Below are positions 37,469 to 46,186 of a stretch of 64,000 nucleotides of DNA, piece by piece (within the stretch, counting starts at the first letter, position 1; every line of letters starts with the position of its first letter). Location: NCBI RefSeq assembly GCF_014635845.1, contig NZ_BMDP01000001.1, positions 744,001 through 808,000 of the forward strand, written 5' to 3'. The notes below the pieces were generated by a model. The model made no database searches. It had not been told where the DNA came from and saw only the letters and a program-made list of their open reading frames with translations. The stretch is from Oxalicibacterium solurbis. GTDB taxonomy: Bacteria > Pseudomonadota > Gammaproteobacteria > Burkholderiales > Burkholderiaceae_D. A program made the position numbers and the translations under genes.

Positions 37469-38416
37469 ATGAGTATTCACGCAGCACTTAGTCTTCTTTT
37501 AGAGGAATACGCAAATGCGAAGAGCCAGGCATTCGCAAAGAATCCCATGGCAGACATACTTCGCGTAGATATTCCCAATGCGATCGCTGCAGTAGTATCT
37601 GATCCCTTTCGATATGAAGTGGACGGCAGTCCAGGTAAAGGAAGATGGGCGGATATTCCTTGGATAGCAGTGCTTGATCGCCTAAAGACAGAGACAGCTC
37701 AACAGGGCTACTACCTCGTTTACCTCGTAAATGACGATTGCTCTGGCATCTATCTGTCATTAAACCAAGGAGTAACCACAGTTCGGCAGGAATATGGAGC
37801 CTCCACAAAACATGCTCTTTCAACAAGGGCAATGGATTTTGCAGCTCGGTTGGGCTCATTAACCAAGGGGCTGCATTGTGGGCCTATCGACCTTGGCGTT
37901 AAAAGCGGTCTGGGCGCTGACTACCAACAAGGATCGATTTGCGCAGTTTTCTACCCCAGAACTACCTTGCCAACAGAGGAAGTTCTCGTCGCCGATCTCC
38001 AGCGTTTCCTTGGACTCTACAGACATCTCGTTGAAAACGAGTCTAGTCTCTATGGAAGAACAGAAACGGAAGACGATGAGGTGGGCCTGGAGCCCGAGAA
38101 TCTCAAACGACTTCGCGAACACAAACGCATAGAGAGAAATCGAAAGCTTGCACAAAAGGTAAAGAAGTTGCATGGTTACACATGCGTGGCCTGCGGTTTT
38201 AACTTTCTGAAGACTTACGGAAGCATAGGTGCAGACTTTATCGAGGCGCATCATCTTACGCCGCTAAGCGAGCTGCAGGGCGATGTAGTTCATCTGGATC
38301 CCCGAAAAGACTTCAGCGTTCTTTGTTCAAACTGCCATCGAATGATCCACCGAAGCGAGTTCGTAAATCGAGTTGAAGAGTTCAGAGCAAAATATATTGT
38401 CAAAGTTAAAGCCTGA
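37469..38416 (+). CDS. MrcB_N (DUF3578) domain plus HNH endonuclease, candidate type IV restriction enzyme
   Basis: Protein of 315 residues. The N-terminal 190 residues fit the MrcB-type DUF3578 module: DPFRYEVDGSPGKGRWADIPWIAVLD, GYYLVYLVNDDCSGIYLSLNQG and a late IDLGVKSGLGADYQQGSI. The C-terminal HNH domain has C239-V-A-C242, EAHHLTPLSEL (His261-His262), then C286-S-N-C289-H and a final RMIHR; the four Cys should bind structural zinc. Such proteins usually cut modified DNA. The gene is AT-richer than the surrounding core genome and sits directly behind a gene cassette. No methyltransferase is nearby, consistent with modification-dependent cutting. No attC follows it. Confidence 0.85.
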   Translation: MSIHAALSLLLEEYANAKSQAFAKNPMADILRVDIPNAIAAVVSDPFRYEVDGSPGKGRWADIPWIAVLDRLKTETAQQGYYLVYLVNDDCSGIYLSLNQGVTTVRQEYGASTKHALSTRAMDFAARLGSLTKGLHCGPIDLGVKSGLGADYQQGSICAVFYPRTTLPTEEVLVADLQRFLGLYRHLVENESSLYGRTETEDDEVGLEPENLKRLREHKRIERNRKLAQKVKKLHGYTCVACGFNFLKTYGSIGADFIEAHHLTPLSELQGDVVHLDPRKDFSVLCSNCHRMIHRSEFVNRVEEFRAKYIVKVKA

Positions 38417-38529
38417 GCCCTCCTCCCCTGGCTTCAATTGACTGATATTTCAGCCCCCCAAAAGCCTTGTGAAACCCGCACCAACCCTGCATCATGCAGA
38501 CTCTCGCCGCCCTTCACAGGAGATACTCC

Positions 38530-38976
38530 ATGGCAACAGGAACAGTCGAACTGCATCGCGTCCTCAAAACGACACCCGAGAAACTCTATCGTGCATTCCT
38601 CGATGCAGCAGCCGTAGCGAAATGGCTACCGCCCTATGGCTTCACCTGCACGGTGCATCAGATGGATACAAAGGTAGGCGGCACATTCCGCATGTCGTTC
38701 CGGAATTTCTCAAACGGACAGGAACATGCGTTCGGAGGCGAATATCTGGAACTGGTGCCGAACGAACTGCTGCGCTACACCGACAAGTTCGACGATCCGA
38801 ATCTGCCGGGAGAAATACAGGTGACCGTGAAATTGAAGCCTGTATCGTGCGGAACGGAACTGCATATCGTGCAGGCCGGCATTCCCGAAGTCATCCCGGT
38901 CGAGATGTGCTATCTGGGCTGGCAGGAATCGCTGATGCAGCTGGCCCAACTCGTCGAACCGGATATTCAGGCCTGA
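38530..38976 (+). CDS. SRPBCC/AHSA1-family protein
   Basis: START-like helix-grip protein of 148 residues. The ATG at 38530 has AGGAG 7 nt upstream. The sequence VELHRVLKTTPEKLYRAFLD, AAVAKWLPPYGFTCTVHQMD and VGGTFRMSFRNFSNG is the usual AHSA1/polyketide-cyclase-like pattern, with a C-terminal amphipathic helix LGWQESLMQLAQLVEP. These proteins bind hydrophobic ligands; the ligand is unknown. GC content returns to the normal level here, which marks the end of the AT-rich island. Confidence 0.87.
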   Translation: MATGTVELHRVLKTTPEKLYRAFLDAAAVAKWLPPYGFTCTVHQMDTKVGGTFRMSFRNFSNGQEHAFGGEYLELVPNELLRYTDKFDDPNLPGEIQVTVKLKPVSCGTELHIVQAGIPEVIPVEMCYLGWQESLMQLAQLVEPDIQA

Positions 38977-39019
38977 TCAGAAAAACTAATAAACAAGGCT
39001 GTTTACAAACCGAAATCCG

Positions 39020-39292
39020 ATGCAAACCTTGGCCATCATCGTTTCCATAGCCAATTTGCTGGGATATTGGGCTTTGATGCATGTCGATCCGACTTTTGGT
39101 CTGCTTCATCCACGTGGCGGAATGGTCATGCTGGGCATTTCGCTGGCCATTGCCAATCTCGGCATCTGGGCGGCGGCGCAACCATATCGGTCGCTGAACG
39201 CGCGCATCCAGCTCAATGCAGCAGCATGGATATGGCTTATTGTGCAGGGCGGCTGTACCGCCTATCTTTATTCGCAGGCGAATACATCTTGA
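39020..39292 (+). CDS. Hypothetical small membrane protein
   Basis: Protein of 90 residues with three likely helices (about 4-20, 34-52 and 66-86). I recognise no family. It lies 43 bp behind the SRPBCC gene on the same strand and may be co-transcribed. The composition is normal for the genome. Confidence 0.6.
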   Translation: MQTLAIIVSIANLLGYWALMHVDPTFGLLHPRGGMVMLGISLAIANLGIWAAAQPYRSLNARIQLNAAAWIWLIVQGGCTAYLYSQANTS

Positions 39293-39349
39293 CAGTTCAT
39301 TCCAATGTAAAGGGGTGCCGCAATAACACCCCCTCTTCTCGCCGCAGTA

Positions 39350-39565
39350 TTATCTCTTTCTGCCGCCGACCAGCAACAGCAATACACCCACGGCAATTCC
39401 CCCTGCTCCCGCCCACACCGGTACATTGACCGTTTCCTTTTCCTTCAGCGAAAACTCAAGCGGCCCGACCTTGGTCTGATGCGTTTCCTTCGTATAGCTG
39501 AAGCTGCCGTACACCAGTCCCAGCGTGCCGGCGACGATGAGTGCAATGCCGATCAGCCTGATCAT
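39350..39565 (-). CDS. DUF3185-like small membrane protein
   Basis: Protein of 71 residues with two helices (residues 3-20 and 48-66) separated by a loop with VGPLEFSLKEKETVNVPVW. The pattern fits small DUF3185-type proteins. Its start overlaps the stop of the upstream SnoaL-like gene (ATGA arrangement at 39562-39565), so the two are translationally coupled. Confidence 0.72.
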   Translation of the reverse strand: MIRLIGIALIVAGTLGLVYGSFSYTKETHQTKVGPLEFSLKEKETVNVPVWAGAGGIAVGVLLLLVGGRKR

Positions 39566-39981
39566 TGTGTTTCTCCTTGTTCTTGTTTAACAGGCGTTCC
39601 CTGATGAAAACCGGCTTTCCAGCCGTCTTGCGTGCGATGCCATAGCGTCGTTCTTCTGCTGAAGCGCCCGTGCAGCCTCAGCGTATAGCTCACCAGATAG
39701 AGGTTTTCCGCGATCTGGCTGCAGTGAAAATCGTTCGTTTCCCAATCCTCCTTGTATGCCGTATCGCCATGCCGCTTTTCCAGCACGTCCAGAATATAGT
39801 CGCGGCTGTAGATATTCCCCGATGCGCCTATCTCCCAGAAATCGTCGGTGATGATCGCTTCGAAATCACTGCGCGACGTGCCGAATTCCGGTCGATGGAA
39901 AACGGGTTCGTGCCTGGACAGCTCGTCCATCACTGCCCGGCAAGCAGCAGGCGTGACCGGTTTGAATGCTTCGTCTTCCAT
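39562..39981 (-). CDS. DUF4440/SnoaL-like (NTF2 fold) protein
   Basis: Soluble protein of 139 residues from the ATG at 39981 (MEDEAFKPVTP). The NTF2-fold pattern includes SRSDFEAIITDDFWEIGASG, IYSRDYILDVLEKRH and NLYLVSYTLRLHGRFSRRTTLWHRTQDGWKAGFHQGT in parts, typical of DUF4440 proteins with an N-terminal helix. Function is unknown. It is coupled to the DUF3185-like gene downstream and follows the membrane protein gene at 40.0-40.5 kb with an 11-bp gap. Confidence 0.8.
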   Translation of the reverse strand: MEDEAFKPVTPAACRAVMDELSRHEPVFHRPEFGTSRSDFEAIITDDFWEIGASGNIYSRDYILDVLEKRHGDTAYKEDWETNDFHCSQIAENLYLVSYTLRLHGRFSRRTTLWHRTQDGWKAGFHQGTPVKQEQGETQ

Positions 39982-39992
39982 GGTGCCCTCGC

Positions 39993-40496
39993 TTATTTGA
40001 GTTTCCTGTCTTCTCTTTTCGCTTCTTCCATCGCTTCCGGTTCCAATTTTTCCACTGCACGATTCAGATAGACGAACCATCCCCATGCCGCCAGCAGTAC
40101 GCCGGTTGCGACGATAAGGCTGGCCGCGTAAGGCAGATACGTCGGATCGTCGTGCAGCGCCTTGAACGTGGCGACCAATCCCTCGATGGCCAGCGCGACG
40201 ATGACAACGACGAAGAATCGCGACAGGAAGCGGCGCACCCGCGTTGGTGCGCTGATGTCCGCATTGCGGATGACTTCTTCTTCGATGATGGTTTCGGCAA
40301 TCTGCAGCGCGACCACGGCAGCGGCCAGCCAGCCGACCGCTTCGATGATGGCTTGGGCGGCGGCGGCATCACGGCTGCCGGCAAACGCGATCCAGCCGAG
40401 ACGACCGGAAATGGCGATCAGCATCAGCGCCGCACCGGCGAAAAACAACGCCATCAGGCCGTGGATCAGGCGGAATACATAAGTAATCTGCTTCAT
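39993..40496 (-). CDS. Hypothetical four-TM membrane protein
   Basis: Protein of 167 residues from the ATG at 40496 (MKQITYVFRLIHGLMALFFAG). Four hydrophobic segments lie around residues 10-30, 50-68, 90-106 and 122-145. The C-terminal tail is charged (LEPEAMEEAKREDRKLK). I recognise no family. It lies between an SDR gene (32 bp upstream) and the DUF4440 gene (11 bp downstream), so SDR, this gene, DUF4440 and DUF3185-like form a probable four-gene operon. Confidence 0.7.
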   Translation of the reverse strand: MKQITYVFRLIHGLMALFFAGAALMLIAISGRLGWIAFAGSRDAAAAQAIIEAVGWLAAAVVALQIAETIIEEEVIRNADISAPTRVRRFLSRFFVVVIVALAIEGLVATFKALHDDPTYLPYAASLIVATGVLLAAWGWFVYLNRAVEKLEPEAMEEAKREDRKLK

Positions 40497-40528
40497 GTTC
40501 TTTCCTCCTGATCGCGATTCCTGCTTTG

Positions 40529-41278
40529 CTATCTTCCGCCCGTCACATCCAGAAGTGCGCCGGTCGTATAGGATGCCTTGTCCGACAGCAGCCACATGAC
40601 AGCTTCGGCAATTTCCACCGGCTGGCCGCCGCGCTGCATCGGTACTGCTGCTTTGACGCGTTCCACGCGATCCGGTTCGCCGCCGCTGGCATGAATTTCC
40701 GTATAAATCACCCCCGGACGCACGCCGTTGACGCGTATGCCTTCGGTGGCGACCTCTTTCGCCAGGCCGATCGTCAGCGTATCGATCGCGCCTTTGGATG
40801 CGGCGTAGTCCACGTATTCGCCGGGACCGCCGGCACGCGCCGCAATGGAGGAAATGTTGACGATGGCGCCGCCCTTGCCGCCGTGGCGGGTGGACATGCG
40901 CTTGACCGCCTCGCGCGCGCAGACGAAGCTGCCGACGATATTGGTAGTGAAGATGCGCTGCAGACGTGCTACGTCCATCTGATCGACGCGCATCTGCTTT
41001 TCCAGGATGCCGGCATTGTTGACCAACGCCGTCAGCGGGCCGAACTGGCGATCGACCTTGTCGAACATGTTCAGGATGTCCGCTTCGATGGCGACATCGG
41101 CGCGCACTGCCATCGCGTCGCCGCCGTCGCGCGTGATGCTTTCGACGACTGCTTCCGCGGCATCGCGGTTGTGCAGATAGCTGATGCAGACGGCATAGCC
41201 TTCGCTGGCCGCCAAAGCAGCAGTTTCCGCGCCGATGCCGCGGCTGCCGCCGGTGATGATGATGATTTTCCTGTCCAT
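40529..41278 (-). CDS. SDR family oxidoreductase
   Basis: Classical short-chain dehydrogenase of 249 residues. The ATG at 41278 has GGAGACG just upstream. The Rossmann glycine motif is IIITGGSRGIGAETA (residues about 4-18), NNAG is at about residue 90, and the active site is S140-x-Y153-like, within SSIAARAGGPGEYVDYAASKGAIDT with Y-x-x-x-K. The C-terminus is VTGGR. It is close to FabG/glucose-dehydrogenase-like SDRs that oxidise sugars or reduce ketones. It is the first gene of the small operon running to 39.35 kb. Confidence 0.9.
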   Translation of the reverse strand: MDRKIIIITGGSRGIGAETAALAASEGYAVCISYLHNRDAAEAVVESITRDGGDAMAVRADVAIEADILNMFDKVDRQFGPLTALVNNAGILEKQMRVDQMDVARLQRIFTTNIVGSFVCAREAVKRMSTRHGGKGGAIVNISSIAARAGGPGEYVDYAASKGAIDTLTIGLAKEVATEGIRVNGVRPGVIYTEIHASGGEPDRVERVKAAVPMQRGGQPVEIAEAVMWLLSDKASYTTGALLDVTGGR

Positions 41279-41354
41279 GTCGTCTCCGAGAATGGTATTC
41301 GCCGCTGTCCGCATGGGCGGTCTGGCACGGTAGTGCCTGCATTAAAATACCAGT

Positions 41355-41870
41355 ATGCCTGCTGCCCGCCAACCGTTGCCGCCCACCTCCCCGCTGGCCT
41401 GCTTTCCTCCCGTCATCGACAAACAGACGGCCATCCTGATTCTCGGCAGTTTTCCTGGCGAAGCCTCACTGGCTGTACAGCAATACTATGCGCATCCGCG
41501 CAATCAGTTCTGGCCGCTATTGTCATCTGTGCTGAATGAAGACCTGACCTCCCTTTCCTACGAAGCAAGGCTGACACGATTGCGCGCTCACCGCATCGGC
41601 CTGTGGGACGTCATTGCCGCCTGCACACGCGAAGGCAGCCTCGACAGTGCGATCCGCGAGGCGCAGCACAACGATTTCGCGCAACTGAGGCATCTGTGTC
41701 CGGCGCTGCGCCGCGTCTGCTTCAACGGCAAGACATCCGGCAAACAGGCGCCGCTGTTCGCAGCGGCAGGATTCGACACGCTGGTCCTGCCATCCTCGTC
41801 GCCGGCCTATGCGGCGATGAACTTCCAAAACAAACTGGAGCAATGGCGCGGTATCATCGCGCAGTTTTGA
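41355..41870 (+). CDS. DNA-deoxyinosine (hypoxanthine) glycosylase, UDG superfamily
   Basis: Base-excision glycosylase of 171 residues. It has the UDG-like first motif LILGSFPGEASLAVQQYYAHPRNQFWPLL (in parts) and the second motif LPSSSPAYA near residues 152-160. LWDVIAACTREGSLDSAIRE is typical of family 6/hypoxanthine glycosylases. The N-terminal residues MPAARQPLPPTSPLACFPPV are poorly conserved. It is divergent from the SDR operon and 28 bp upstream of a methyltransferase-fold gene. Confidence 0.88.
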   Translation: MPAARQPLPPTSPLACFPPVIDKQTAILILGSFPGEASLAVQQYYAHPRNQFWPLLSSVLNEDLTSLSYEARLTRLRAHRIGLWDVIAACTREGSLDSAIREAQHNDFAQLRHLCPALRRVCFNGKTSGKQAPLFAAAGFDTLVLPSSSPAYAAMNFQNKLEQWRGIIAQF

Positions 41871-41898
41871 ACGCAGTTTTATAAAACCTACCGATTCC

Positions 41899-42720
41899 AT
41901 GCTGATCAAACGCAAGTCCATCGAAGCAGATGCCAACCGCAAGAGCGGCCCCGGCAAAAAACCCGTTCCCATGAAACCGCCGCGCACCGTGAAATTCGCC
42001 CCGGTCACGCTATCGGAACAGTTCGGCGTGCGCTATCTGCACTTCGGCACGGAATGGGTGCAGGGCGCAATGCGTGTCTCGAAGCCGGACTGGATCGAGC
42101 TGGAATACGCGCAGCAGATGATGGCGTGGATGCTCTTCATCGAGAAGCCGCAGCATGTCGTGCAACTCGGCCTCGGCACTGGCGCGCTGACCAAGTTTTC
42201 CTACCGACGCTTTCCAGAGGCGCGCGTCACCGCGATCGACCTGAACCCGGCCGTCCTCATGATCTGCGCATCGATGTTCAAGCTGCCGCCGAACGATGAA
42301 CGGCTGAACGTGATCGAGATGGATGCGCTGGAATACGTGAACGATGCCGCCAACCACGGCCGCGTCGATGCCCTGCAGGTTGACCTGTACGACGCTACCG
42401 CGCGCGGCCCGGTGCTGGATACGCCGGAGTTCTACCAGGCTTGCGCGAACTGCCTGACGCCGGACGGCATCATGACGGTCAACCTGTTCGGCGACCATCC
42501 GAGCTATGCGAAGAACCTGAGCGCGATGCATTACGCGTTCGATACCGTCATCACACTGCCGGAGGTCCACGAAGGCAATGTGATCGCCATCGCCTTCAAC
42601 ACGACGTTGGTACTGGACATTCCGGCGCTGTACGAACGCGCGGCGCAGATCACAGCCGCCACCAAGCTGCCGGCCAAATCCTGGGTCAACGGCATCAAGG
42701 CGTGGCAGGCGCAACAGTAA
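41899..42720 (+). CDS. Spermidine synthase-like methyltransferase-fold protein
   Basis: Protein of 273 residues with a class I SAM-dependent fold like spermidine synthases. Motif I is VVQLGLGTGALTKFSYRRFP, with the acidic residue in VTAIDLNPAVLMIC and the next in DALEYVNDAA; DALQVDLYDATARGP is the catalytic-strand region. It lacks the N-terminal beta domain of true SpeE and so may be an aminopropyltransferase-like protein of unknown substrate. It is 28 bp behind the glycosylase gene on the same strand. Confidence 0.85.
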   Translation: MLIKRKSIEADANRKSGPGKKPVPMKPPRTVKFAPVTLSEQFGVRYLHFGTEWVQGAMRVSKPDWIELEYAQQMMAWMLFIEKPQHVVQLGLGTGALTKFSYRRFPEARVTAIDLNPAVLMICASMFKLPPNDERLNVIEMDALEYVNDAANHGRVDALQVDLYDATARGPVLDTPEFYQACANCLTPDGIMTVNLFGDHPSYAKNLSAMHYAFDTVITLPEVHEGNVIAIAFNTTLVLDIPALYERAAQITAATKLPAKSWVNGIKAWQAQQ

Positions 42721-42803
42721 TCTGCCGCATCCGCTGCGGCAGGCTGCACGCCGCACAAGCCATGTGCTAGCATCGGCCGAACCGTTCATTCCGCAGGTCA
42801 GCC

Positions 42804-44612
42804 ATGCCCACCGCTTCCGTCGCACCGGCGTCCGCCGGCAAACCCGTCGCAAAAAAACTGGATCTGCAGCAGATCTTCAGCTGGCTGCTGGCCGACGGCA
42901 TCCTTGCAAAGAACGACATCAAGGGCTTCTACACGCAGGCGCAGGTCATCTACAAGAATGCGCCGACCGGCATGCACCCGCTGGTCGCCGTCGCGCAGTG
43001 CAAGCTGACCTCGATCAGCTCGCCGTCGCGCCCGCTGACTCTGGACTGGCTGACCGAATGGCTGGCCGGAAAAGTGAAACTGCCTTTCTTCCGCATCGAT
43101 CCACTGAAGATCGACTTCACGAAGGTCGCCGACGTGATGTCCGCTTCCTATGCCACGCGCTTCCATATCCTGCCGGTGGAGCTGACACCGACCGAACTGG
43201 TAATCGCCACCTGCGAACCGTTCATGAACGAATGGGAGCCGGAGATCGCGAAGATTTCTCGCCGCACCGTGCGCCGCGTGATCGCCAACCCGCTCGACAT
43301 CGCGCAGTACACCACGCAGTTCTTCGCGCTGGCGAAATCGATCAAGGGCGCGAAAAAACTGAACGGGCAGGACGTCGCGCTGCGCAACAATTTCGAGCAG
43401 CTGGTCGAACTGGGCAACAGCAAGCAGGTCGATGCGAACGACCAGCACATCATCAACATCGTCGACTGGCTGTGGCAATACGCGTTCGAGCAGCGCGCCT
43501 CCGATATTCACCTCGAACCGAAACGCGAATTCTGCGCGGTCCGCTTCCGCATCGACGGTGTGCTGCATCAGGTCTACCAGGTGCCGCCGTCGGTGATGCT
43601 GGCAATGACGGCGCGCATCAAGCTGCTCGGCCGCATGGACGTGATCGAAAAACGCCGACCACAGGATGGCCGCATCAAGACGCGCACCAACAACGGCCAG
43701 GAAATCGAACTGCGGCTGTCCACCATGCCGACCGCGTTCGGCGAAAAGCTGGTGATGCGTATCTTCGATCCGGACGTCGTCGTCAAATCGCTGCCGGAAC
43801 TCGGCTTTCCGCCCGACGATGCGGCACGCTGGGATCATTTGACCAAACAACCGCACGGCATCATCCTCGTCACCGGCCCGACCGGCTCCGGAAAAACCAC
43901 CACGCTGTACACCACGCTGAAGGCACTGGCGACCAGCGAGGTCAACGTCTGCACGGTGGAAGACCCGATCGAGATGGTCGAAGGCTCGTTCAACCAGATG
44001 CAGGTGCAGCACGGCATCGATCTGTCGTTCGCCGACGGCGTGCGCGCGCTGATGCGGCAGGACCCGGACATCATCATGGTCGGCGAGATCCGCGATCTGG
44101 AAACCGCCGAGATGGCGATCCAGGCCGCGCTGACCGGCCACCTCGTGCTTTCCACACTGCATACCAACGATGCGCCGTCGGCCGTGATGCGACTACTGGA
44201 ACTGGGCGTGCCCTACTACCTGCTCGAATCGACACTGATCGGCATCATGGCGCAGCGGCTGACGCGCACACTGTGCGTGCACTGCAAGACGCCGGACGGC
44301 GAAATTCTCGACGACGTCTGGACCAATCTGGTCGACGGCTGGGACATTCCGAAGCCGGCAGCCGTCTATCGCCCGGTCGGCTGCCCCGAATGCCGGCAGA
44401 CCGGCTATCGCGGCCGTACCGGCCTGTACGAACTGCTGACGGTCACGCAGCCGTTCTCCAAGCTGATCAAGGCCGAGACCGATATCCACGCATTGAAGAA
44501 ACAGAGCATTGCCGACGACATGAAGCCGCTGCGGCTGGCCGGCGCGCTGAAGGTGGTCGAAGGCGTGACGACGGTGGAAGAAGTGCTGAAGGTCACGTCG
44601 GCGCAAGGCTGA
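42804..44612 (+). CDS. GspE/PulE-family ATPase (orphan)
   Basis: Secretion/type IV pilus-type ATPase of 602 residues. The N-terminal 190 residues contain a MshEN/GspE-N-like domain (ELTPTELVIATCEPFMNEW). The core has Walker A GPTGSGKTTT at about residue 357, the Asp box CTVEDPIEM and the His box region LVLSTLHTNDAPSAVMRLLELG. A zinc tetracysteine motif is seen as CVHC (about residue 491) and CPEC (about 527). No other T2SS or pilus genes are in the window. It may energise a pilus or secretion system encoded elsewhere. Confidence 0.9.
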   Translation: MPTASVAPASAGKPVAKKLDLQQIFSWLLADGILAKNDIKGFYTQAQVIYKNAPTGMHPLVAVAQCKLTSISSPSRPLTLDWLTEWLAGKVKLPFFRIDPLKIDFTKVADVMSASYATRFHILPVELTPTELVIATCEPFMNEWEPEIAKISRRTVRRVIANPLDIAQYTTQFFALAKSIKGAKKLNGQDVALRNNFEQLVELGNSKQVDANDQHIINIVDWLWQYAFEQRASDIHLEPKREFCAVRFRIDGVLHQVYQVPPSVMLAMTARIKLLGRMDVIEKRRPQDGRIKTRTNNGQEIELRLSTMPTAFGEKLVMRIFDPDVVVKSLPELGFPPDDAARWDHLTKQPHGIILVTGPTGSGKTTTLYTTLKALATSEVNVCTVEDPIEMVEGSFNQMQVQHGIDLSFADGVRALMRQDPDIIMVGEIRDLETAEMAIQAALTGHLVLSTLHTNDAPSAVMRLLELGVPYYLLESTLIGIMAQRLTRTLCVHCKTPDGEILDDVWTNLVDGWDIPKPAAVYRPVGCPECRQTGYRGRTGLYELLTVTQPFSKLIKAETDIHALKKQSIADDMKPLRLAGALKVVEGVTTVEEVLKVTSAQG

Positions 44613-44934
44613 TATCCGATATTCACGCGTCCGTCCGCAAAGACATCGCCGGACCGGCAAGAAGGCAGGCTCTTCAGAAAGGCCTGCTTTTTTTGCTTCT
44701 TCCGTTACGTTCTTCACCGCACTTTGTATCGCAATGTATTCATCCACGCACTGGATACACGCGCTTACGTTCAGCGCCATTCCGGACATATGCCGGATAC
44801 GCACGCTTGATGAAATACGTCCATGCCGTTGAAGCCGTTACATCGGCCAACGGCACTGGCACGGAAAGATCGCATTGCTCTCGCATCGCTCTTTTCACGC
44901 CGTTTTCCACATGGACCAAACAGGGAGTAAAAAC
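44613..44934. other. 322-bp intergenic region with a terminator, no gene
   Basis: Apart from the terminator at 44662-44694 I see no conserved frame. The 3-prime part should hold the promoter of the MFS gene. Confidence 0.5.
44662..44694 (+). terminator. Rho-independent terminator after the GspE-like gene
   Basis: Stem GCAGGC / GCCTGC with a loop of about 11 nt followed by seven T, 50 bp after the stop. Confidence 0.8.
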
Positions 44935-46158
44935 ATGCAGCCCGCTATCCGGCAAACCCCTCTCGCCAGTACCGATCAAACCGGCACACGCAGTCAACTG
45001 TTTCTGATCATCGCCATCATTCTGGTTGCCATCGACCTGCGCCCCGGCATCACTGCAATCGGCCCGGTACTGCCGACCATCATCGACGAATTCCGGCTGT
45101 CGCATACGGTTGCATCGCTGATGACATCGATCCCCGATCTGCTGATGGGCACGCTGGCATTGCCTACACCGTGGCTGGTGCGCCGCTTCGGCATCAACCC
45201 GGTATTGCAGATCGCGCTTGGCATCCTGTGCATCGCGATGATCGCGCGCGCCTTCTCGCCGAATACCGCCACGCTGCTCGGCAGCACCGTCGGTGTCGGC
45301 GCCGGCATCGCGATCGCCGGCGCATTGTTCGGTGGCTTGATCAAGACACGCTTCGCCACACGGGTGGCATTCATCATGGGCCTTTACACGACGGCGATTT
45401 CCGTCGGCAGCGCCCTGTCTGCCGGTACGACAGGCTGGCTGGCGCAGACGGTGGGACTCGGCTGGCGGACGTCGACCGGCATCTGGAGCATCTTCGGCAT
45501 CGTCGCGATGGTCGCCTGGTGGTTTGCGACACGGCACGAACAGAAAGTCGTGAGTACCGCGCCTGCAACATCGATCTTCGCCGGCCTGCCGTTCCGCAAC
45601 AAGACGGCGTGGCTGATCGCGCTCTACTTCGCCGGCGTCAACTTCCTGTTCTATTCGGTGCTGACATGGACCGCACCCATGTATCAGGAAATCGGCCTGA
45701 GCGCCGCCACGGCCGGACTCGTGCTGGCGAGCTTCACGATCGCCTTCATGTTCTCCAGTCCGCTGGTCGGCATCTTCAGCAAATCGACCGATCGCCGCCT
45801 GTGGCTGGCCGGCGCGGCAGCGGTGACGGCCACCGGCCTGATCGGCCTCGTCGCCGCGCCCGATGCGCTGCCGTTCGTCTGGCTGCCGTTGTGTGCGATA
45901 GGACTCGGCGCAGCATTCACGCTGGCGATGACGCTGCCGCTGGACAATACGCACACCGCCGACGAAGCCAACCGCTGGAATGCCTTCAACCTGACGGTCG
46001 GCTACCTGATCGCAGCCACCGGCCCGTTGTTGACCGGCTATCTGCGCGACATCACCGGCGATTTCGCCGTGCCCTTTGCCTTGCTGGTCGGCGTGGCATT
46101 GCTGATGCTGGCGGCGACGCCGTTCCTGAAGCCGCACACGGCCGTCACCGTTGCCTGA
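44935..46158 (+). CDS. CynX/NimT-type MFS transporter
   Basis: Inner membrane transporter of 407 residues with twelve predicted helices. The ATG at 44935 is chosen because GGGAG lies 9 nt upstream; an ATG at 44911 is less well placed. It has the CynX-like start LIIAIILVAIDLRPGITAIGPVLPTI in parts and RFGINPVLQIALGILCIA as loop 2-3 motif. Related proteins transport cyanate or export 2-nitroimidazole. No cyanase gene is adjacent, so the substrate is open. It is convergent with the efflux operon. Confidence 0.88.
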   Translation: MQPAIRQTPLASTDQTGTRSQLFLIIAIILVAIDLRPGITAIGPVLPTIIDEFRLSHTVASLMTSIPDLLMGTLALPTPWLVRRFGINPVLQIALGILCIAMIARAFSPNTATLLGSTVGVGAGIAIAGALFGGLIKTRFATRVAFIMGLYTTAISVGSALSAGTTGWLAQTVGLGWRTSTGIWSIFGIVAMVAWWFATRHEQKVVSTAPATSIFAGLPFRNKTAWLIALYFAGVNFLFYSVLTWTAPMYQEIGLSAATAGLVLASFTIAFMFSSPLVGIFSKSTDRRLWLAGAAAVTATGLIGLVAAPDALPFVWLPLCAIGLGAAFTLAMTLPLDNTHTADEANRWNAFNLTVGYLIAATGPLLTGYLRDITGDFAVPFALLVGVALLMLAATPFLKPHTAVTVA

Positions 46159-46186
46159 TGCATCAGGCGTAATGCATCAGGCGTGA

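Noticed and set aside
36060-38475. TTGTGAAA at both ends of the AT-rich island as a target duplication
   Set aside because: Eight bases that far apart are expected by chance and do not coincide with the cassette boundaries.
38417-38529. attC behind the MrcB_N-HNH gene, which would make it a cassette
   Set aside because: No R-box pair or CAAG/CTTA arms are seen there, so I do not call the nuclease gene a cassette.
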